Assembly (NCBI GenBank): GCA_023101885.1
Contig: JALPQD010000126.1
Location: 364,904-428,903 of the forward strand
DNA: 64,000 bases
Direction: 5' to 3'
Source of the DNA: Typhlomys cinereus
Lineage: Eukaryota > Chordata > Mammalia > Rodentia > Platacanthomyidae
Shown here: positions 59,866-64,000 of the stretch, piece after piece
Layout of the letters: each line of letters starts with the position of its first letter
Position numbering within the stretch: position 1 is the first letter of the stretch
The notes under the pieces: generated by a model
Databases searched by the model: none
What the model was told of the DNA's origin: nothing
The model's input: only the letters and a program-made list of their open reading frames with translations
Position numbers and translations under genes: made by a program

Positions 59866-61672
59866 GAATTACCATTGTTTCTTGTGCTTGAAGTTTTTAT
59901 AATCTGTACTTTTATAGTTCTGATTGAGTATTGGGATCATTGTTTCTCTACCTTACAATTCTCTAGTAAAGAGGAAAATATATGTTCTGTATGGAAAAAC
60001 AAAAGTAAGTGTGATAACAGAGATTTTTATCAGAAATAATGTAAATAAGATGCTGGAAAATATCTTTAAAATATTTTTAAAAATCAGCATAACACAAAGC
60101 TCATCAAGTAGCAAGTGTTTTTTAATTTAAATGCTTAATTGTATTCCTATGTACATTTATAACCACATTCTCAATATCCACTCATTTTTCCATCAACAGG
60201 TAGATTTATTTAATAGCTTACTTATTAAAATTATGAGCATATTATACATTAAATGCAGTTATCTCTTCAACAAACTCATCCAGTATGGCAGTAAAAATAG
60301 GTGCTTGGATTAAAATAAATGTTAAGATTAATATGGCACAATCTGGAATGACGAGGAAGGGAACTAAGAGGTATTGCAGCTGCTTCTCATATATCCAACT
60401 AGATCATACAAAGGAAGGACTGGGATCTGAGAAGATAAAGCGGAACTTGGCAGGCTTTGTGCTTTATCTAGCTGGTTCTCACAAAGTATCCTTGTACTGA
60501 GGAGCATATGCATGACATTATAATCCTTTCATGTGTCCTTAATTATAGGTTAGGACAGCTTCTAAATATTTCTAACTATTCCAGGTAAGAAACTACCCCT
60601 ATAATCAAGTAGACAAAAAGCTAAATATGAAGCAACTAAGAAAAACATGCAGATATATTTTGTATCTCACATGAGTTACCTCTCCACATCAGACAAAGGG
60701 TAAGGCCTGTAGTAAAATTATAAGCTTCCCATCACCATAAAAACAAAGTTTAATTAACAGTTGATGAGTCATTAGCCAAAACCAGAGGTCAGTAATACCT
60801 GTATTATCAGAAACTAGAAATGCAGTACAGGACTAAGGGCCAGCACTTAATAAACAAGTCAAAAATGAACATAGGACCCCCTGGTTGGGTGAGAAGCTTG
60901 TGCACAGTGCATGATCATCTTTCCAGTTAGGTTTGGCATATATGCTCAGAGTAAGGAGGCCTCCAATTTGCTCAGCCCATGATATCACCAGAGAAAAAAA
61001 TAGTATCACTAGAAATTATTGCAGTCTTTGATCTGTTTCTGCATAGACCCCATAAGTGGTATCTAAACAAACAGCTCAGTGACAACACCCTTTGGTATAT
61101 GTCCCATTACAGGTCAAAGTAGTAATCTTTCCTGCAATTCTCTCTTTTAATCCCTGCTGTACAAGAACTTTGCATTTTTCTTTCTACAATAAATTATCCT
61201 TCTTTAACTTTTCTGTAGCTATTAAGACTCATTTTTATAATCACTCTTCATTTTCCATGAAATTCATTGTTCATATTCATAAGAAGAAAGATCAAAAGGC
61301 CTTGATTCAATGCAAGTTTCTATTACTTGAATATGCCCAAACCCTCAATCTCTGAGTTAAATTCATGTAAGATAATGTATTTGTGGCTCTCAAGAATTGT
61401 CTTTATCCTCTGTTTCAATATGGTGCTTCTTATTTTATTATTTTCGAGGAACTTCCTTTCTGATATCCCCAATAAAATACCAAATTATGTTTCCACCATT
61501 AAAACAAAAGGATTCTCTTTGCTCTGCATCCTTTCTATTCATCATAACAGACATGAAGCATTCAATGAAGGAATTCTTTCATCAGTAATATTGAATCAGA
61601 AACTACAGAGACATTGCCTCATATCTGTTATGACAAATAGAATGGATGAGCATCATTTTAGGAGCTACCTAT
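59866..61672. other. AT-rich DNA without recognised features
   Basis: Open frames at 59924-60500 and 61092-61640 lack recognisable motifs and have AT-driven composition. Confidence 0.5.
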
Positions 61673-61686
61673 TGATTCTTTCTTCT

Positions 61687-61951
61687 GTTTTTTATTATTT
61701 ATTCAATTGTGAGTGTGTGTGTGCGTGTGTGTGTGTGTAGAACCACAAACGAATTTGGGAACCACCATGGACGCCTCTACCTCCTCCTTCTTTACTCTGC
61801 CCCGGAATTCACAGGCTCCACCCTACCAGGACTGGAAATGCAGGCCGCGCCCGCTTCCGCCTTGGCGTCTATATGTGGGATCTAGGATCAGAACTCAGGA
61901 ACTTCCACCTGCAAAGCAGAGGCTTAACCCCTGAGCCACCTCTCCAGCCCC
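61687..61951 (-). repeat. B2-like tRNA-derived SINE with TSD
   Basis: A perfect 14-bp TSD, TGATTCTTTCTTCT, lies at 61673-61686 and 61952-61965. The plus strand shows the reversed tail (ATTATTTATTCAATTG), (GT)n, body (AATTTGGGAACCACCATGGA) and reversed head (GAGCCACCTCTCCAGCCCC). Confidence 0.93.
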
Positions 61952-61965
61952 TGATTCTTTCTTCT

Positions 61966-64000
61966 TTTGAGAAATGTCTTTTCAGGTTTTTACCTATATG
62001 TTTCTCAGTTTTAAAAAGACTGAATAATCTAAGTTTTTAAGTAATAAAATTAATTGAATATATCACAATATTGTCTCCAAAAATACACTATAGCACTAGT
62101 AGTCAAATATGATTAACATCATAGCAAAGTAAATGGTCTATAAATCAATTAGTACATGTACAGTGAATTATCTTCAACATAGGTGCTTAGTTTTGCAATC
62201 AGAAGTAACACTCTCTCTGATATATGGTGGTGCGGAAGCTGGTAATTAGCATGGAAAAGACTGAAATTTGTCCCATATCTCACTTTATACACTACACCTT
62301 CATTGTATATAGTTAATAAAGAAAATTCATTCTAAAATACATAAAGAATTCAAATATATGACCTGTTGTTTAACTACTAAAATAAAATATGTGAGAACAG
62401 AATATTGATATATGAACTCAAAAGATTTTTAACTGACCTCAAACACAGAAAACAAATATAAAGTAAAAAAAAGAGAATAAGTTTAAAAGAAGTGCATCAA
62501 CAATTAATGGAGTGTTAATTCAACCTATGAAATGAGAAAAAATACTTACAAACCAAATATTTGATATTGAAATTATGTAAGAAATCCATACATCACAAGG
62601 GTAAAAAGATAAAACAATATTAACAAATGTTTAAGGTTAGAGAGGACTGAATAAATCTGCTTATGTATTGTAAATTCCTATAATTTTTCTCCTTTTTAAC
62701 ATAGACAACACATGCATGAGATGGTCCCTTAAATAGTAAAGATAATTCACTATGGCAAAATGAAAGTCAAGAAGATAAGAACATCCTTATCTCAAATCTC
62801 CCTGTTATACTAAAATTAGTTGTGGCTCATGTAAAGTGTCAAATGTTAGCTAAGAATTTAAGTCATTTTTTCCTTCTTGAAAGAATCACTGTGGAATACT
62901 AAGAAGGCATTTTGAAAGGGCTAGTATTTCTGCTTCCATGGACCTATATTCTTAATGGATATTCTTCAGAATCTTGAACTGCTAATACTATTTTTCTATT
63001 TGTCATGTTTTTGACATTAATGCCACAAATATTTCACCAGCTTGGTGAAGCTGGGTGAACTCTTGGGGCTCTTACTCCCCTCCCTCTTGTCTGATGGAGG
63101 GACCCTGTCATGCTGCTATGGCAGGGACCTACTCCCTTAAAAACTCGGGGTCGAGGATATGCTTGTGTCTTACCTCAGTATTCCATTTCTCCTACATGGG
63201 TGCCAGCTCGAGATGTAAGACTGGCAACCAAGATTGTGACGCCTTCCCAAGAACCAGATACATAAAATGAGTAAATCTGTGGCCACTTCAATATCTTGAG
63301 AGGATAGATTAAAATATAATATGCAATCTTCTCCTTTTCACAGCAATCATGACTTGGCCTTTGATCTAACTTAAGATGCTTTATTCTATTCTACAGCATG
63401 CTGGGTTGAGGCTTCAGGTACTGGAATTAAGTTGGAAAAGATATCACATGATGGTGACAACCACTTACATTTCTCTTAATGTGAAACAACTATTAAAGAC
63501 AGTTGTATAAGTTGAATTTTATCTCCATTTTCCTGTCAGCATATTTTTTCCTTTAAAATGCTAAAAGTTTCATGTTGGTGAACAGGAACAGAATATTTAT
63601 AGATAAATTTCAAAGAATATTTTTTGAAAAGCTGCACCCCTAGTGATGAAGCATTTGTGCTGAGAATGATAAGGGTAGTTCCCTATTGTTCACCCAGCAG
63701 GTTGTCATCTTTCTCTTTTAATAGAAAAAGGTTTTATCCTCAGCTATGCTGCATGAGCTTTTCAGTTGCTTGGGAACAATAATACAAAAAAGAACAAGCA
63801 ATAAAAGACTCATCATAAGCATCATGAAAAATAGTAGCCTTTCAGTTTGTTTTAATGGTCATAGGAAGGCATTAAACGTCTGAGTTTAAAGGAGGGAAGT
63901 ATAGGGGAGGGAATCAGGGCAAAAACAAACCCATTTTATTTGTGAATAAATACATTAATAAAAAAGAATTGAACAATGGGAATATAATAAGGATGAGCAT
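61966..64000. other. AT-rich DNA; one GC-richer islet
   Basis: No gene is recognised. A GC-richer stretch at about 63040-63250, with AAAACTCGGGGTCGAGG and an open frame of 71 codons (63055-63270), stands out but matches nothing known to me. Confidence 0.45.

Overview
This is a gene-poor stretch of mammalian nuclear DNA, most likely from a rodent. It holds 7SL-derived B1 monomers, ID and B1-dID type SINEs, B2/B3-like tRNA-derived SINEs, MaLR-type LTRs and a rodent-style LINE-1 with a purine-rich 3' UTR. I cannot name the species. No functional host protein gene, tRNA or rRNA gene is supported. Nearly all the longer open reading frames are pieces of LINE-1 ORF1 or ORF2. The one recognisable host gene is a processed RPL7L1 pseudogene.

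Layout. 0-2 kb: AT-rich DNA with an old LTR. 2.0-4.1 kb: RPL7L1 retrocopy on the minus strand with its 3' UTR, poly(A) and a perfect 14-bp target-site duplication (TSD), itself hit by an L1 fragment and a B1. 4.5-5.8 kb: truncated L1 (-). 7.2-9.3 kb: B1/ID SINEs and an ancient L1 that was interrupted by a 677-bp element looking like a spliced L1 RNA (5' UTR joined to 3' UTR). 10.4-17.4 kb: full-length L1 (+) with CpG-bearing 5' UTR, dead ORFs, a nested 233-bp L1 tail and a 21-bp TSD. 17.5-23.4 kb: almost repeat-free. 23.4-29.5 kb: L1 (+) with an uninterrupted 341-codon ORF1 beside a broken ORF2. 31.6-37.8 kb: an old L1 (+) carrying a SINE and a 3.5-kb younger L1. 38-45 kb: dense SINEs, L1 tails and LTRs, including a solo LTR with a 5-bp TSD. 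46.7-54.4 kb: tandem L1 copies (-), the larger one split by an 848-bp chimeric insertion. 55-57 kb: old L1 and SINE remnants plus a (GT)20 microsatellite. 57.9-59.9 kb: MaLR-like provirus with two LTRs. 59.9-64 kb: AT-rich DNA with one SINE.

The parts fit one process. The L1 machinery explains the L1 copies, the SINEs, the retrocopy and the chimeric insertion, most of which carry 10-21 bp TSDs and A-rich tails. The most notable signal is the spliced L1 at 8.1-8.8 kb. Its donor (CAG/GTGAGT) and acceptor are both still visible in the intact full-length L1 2 kb downstream. All identifications were made by eye; element boundaries without a TSD are approximate.
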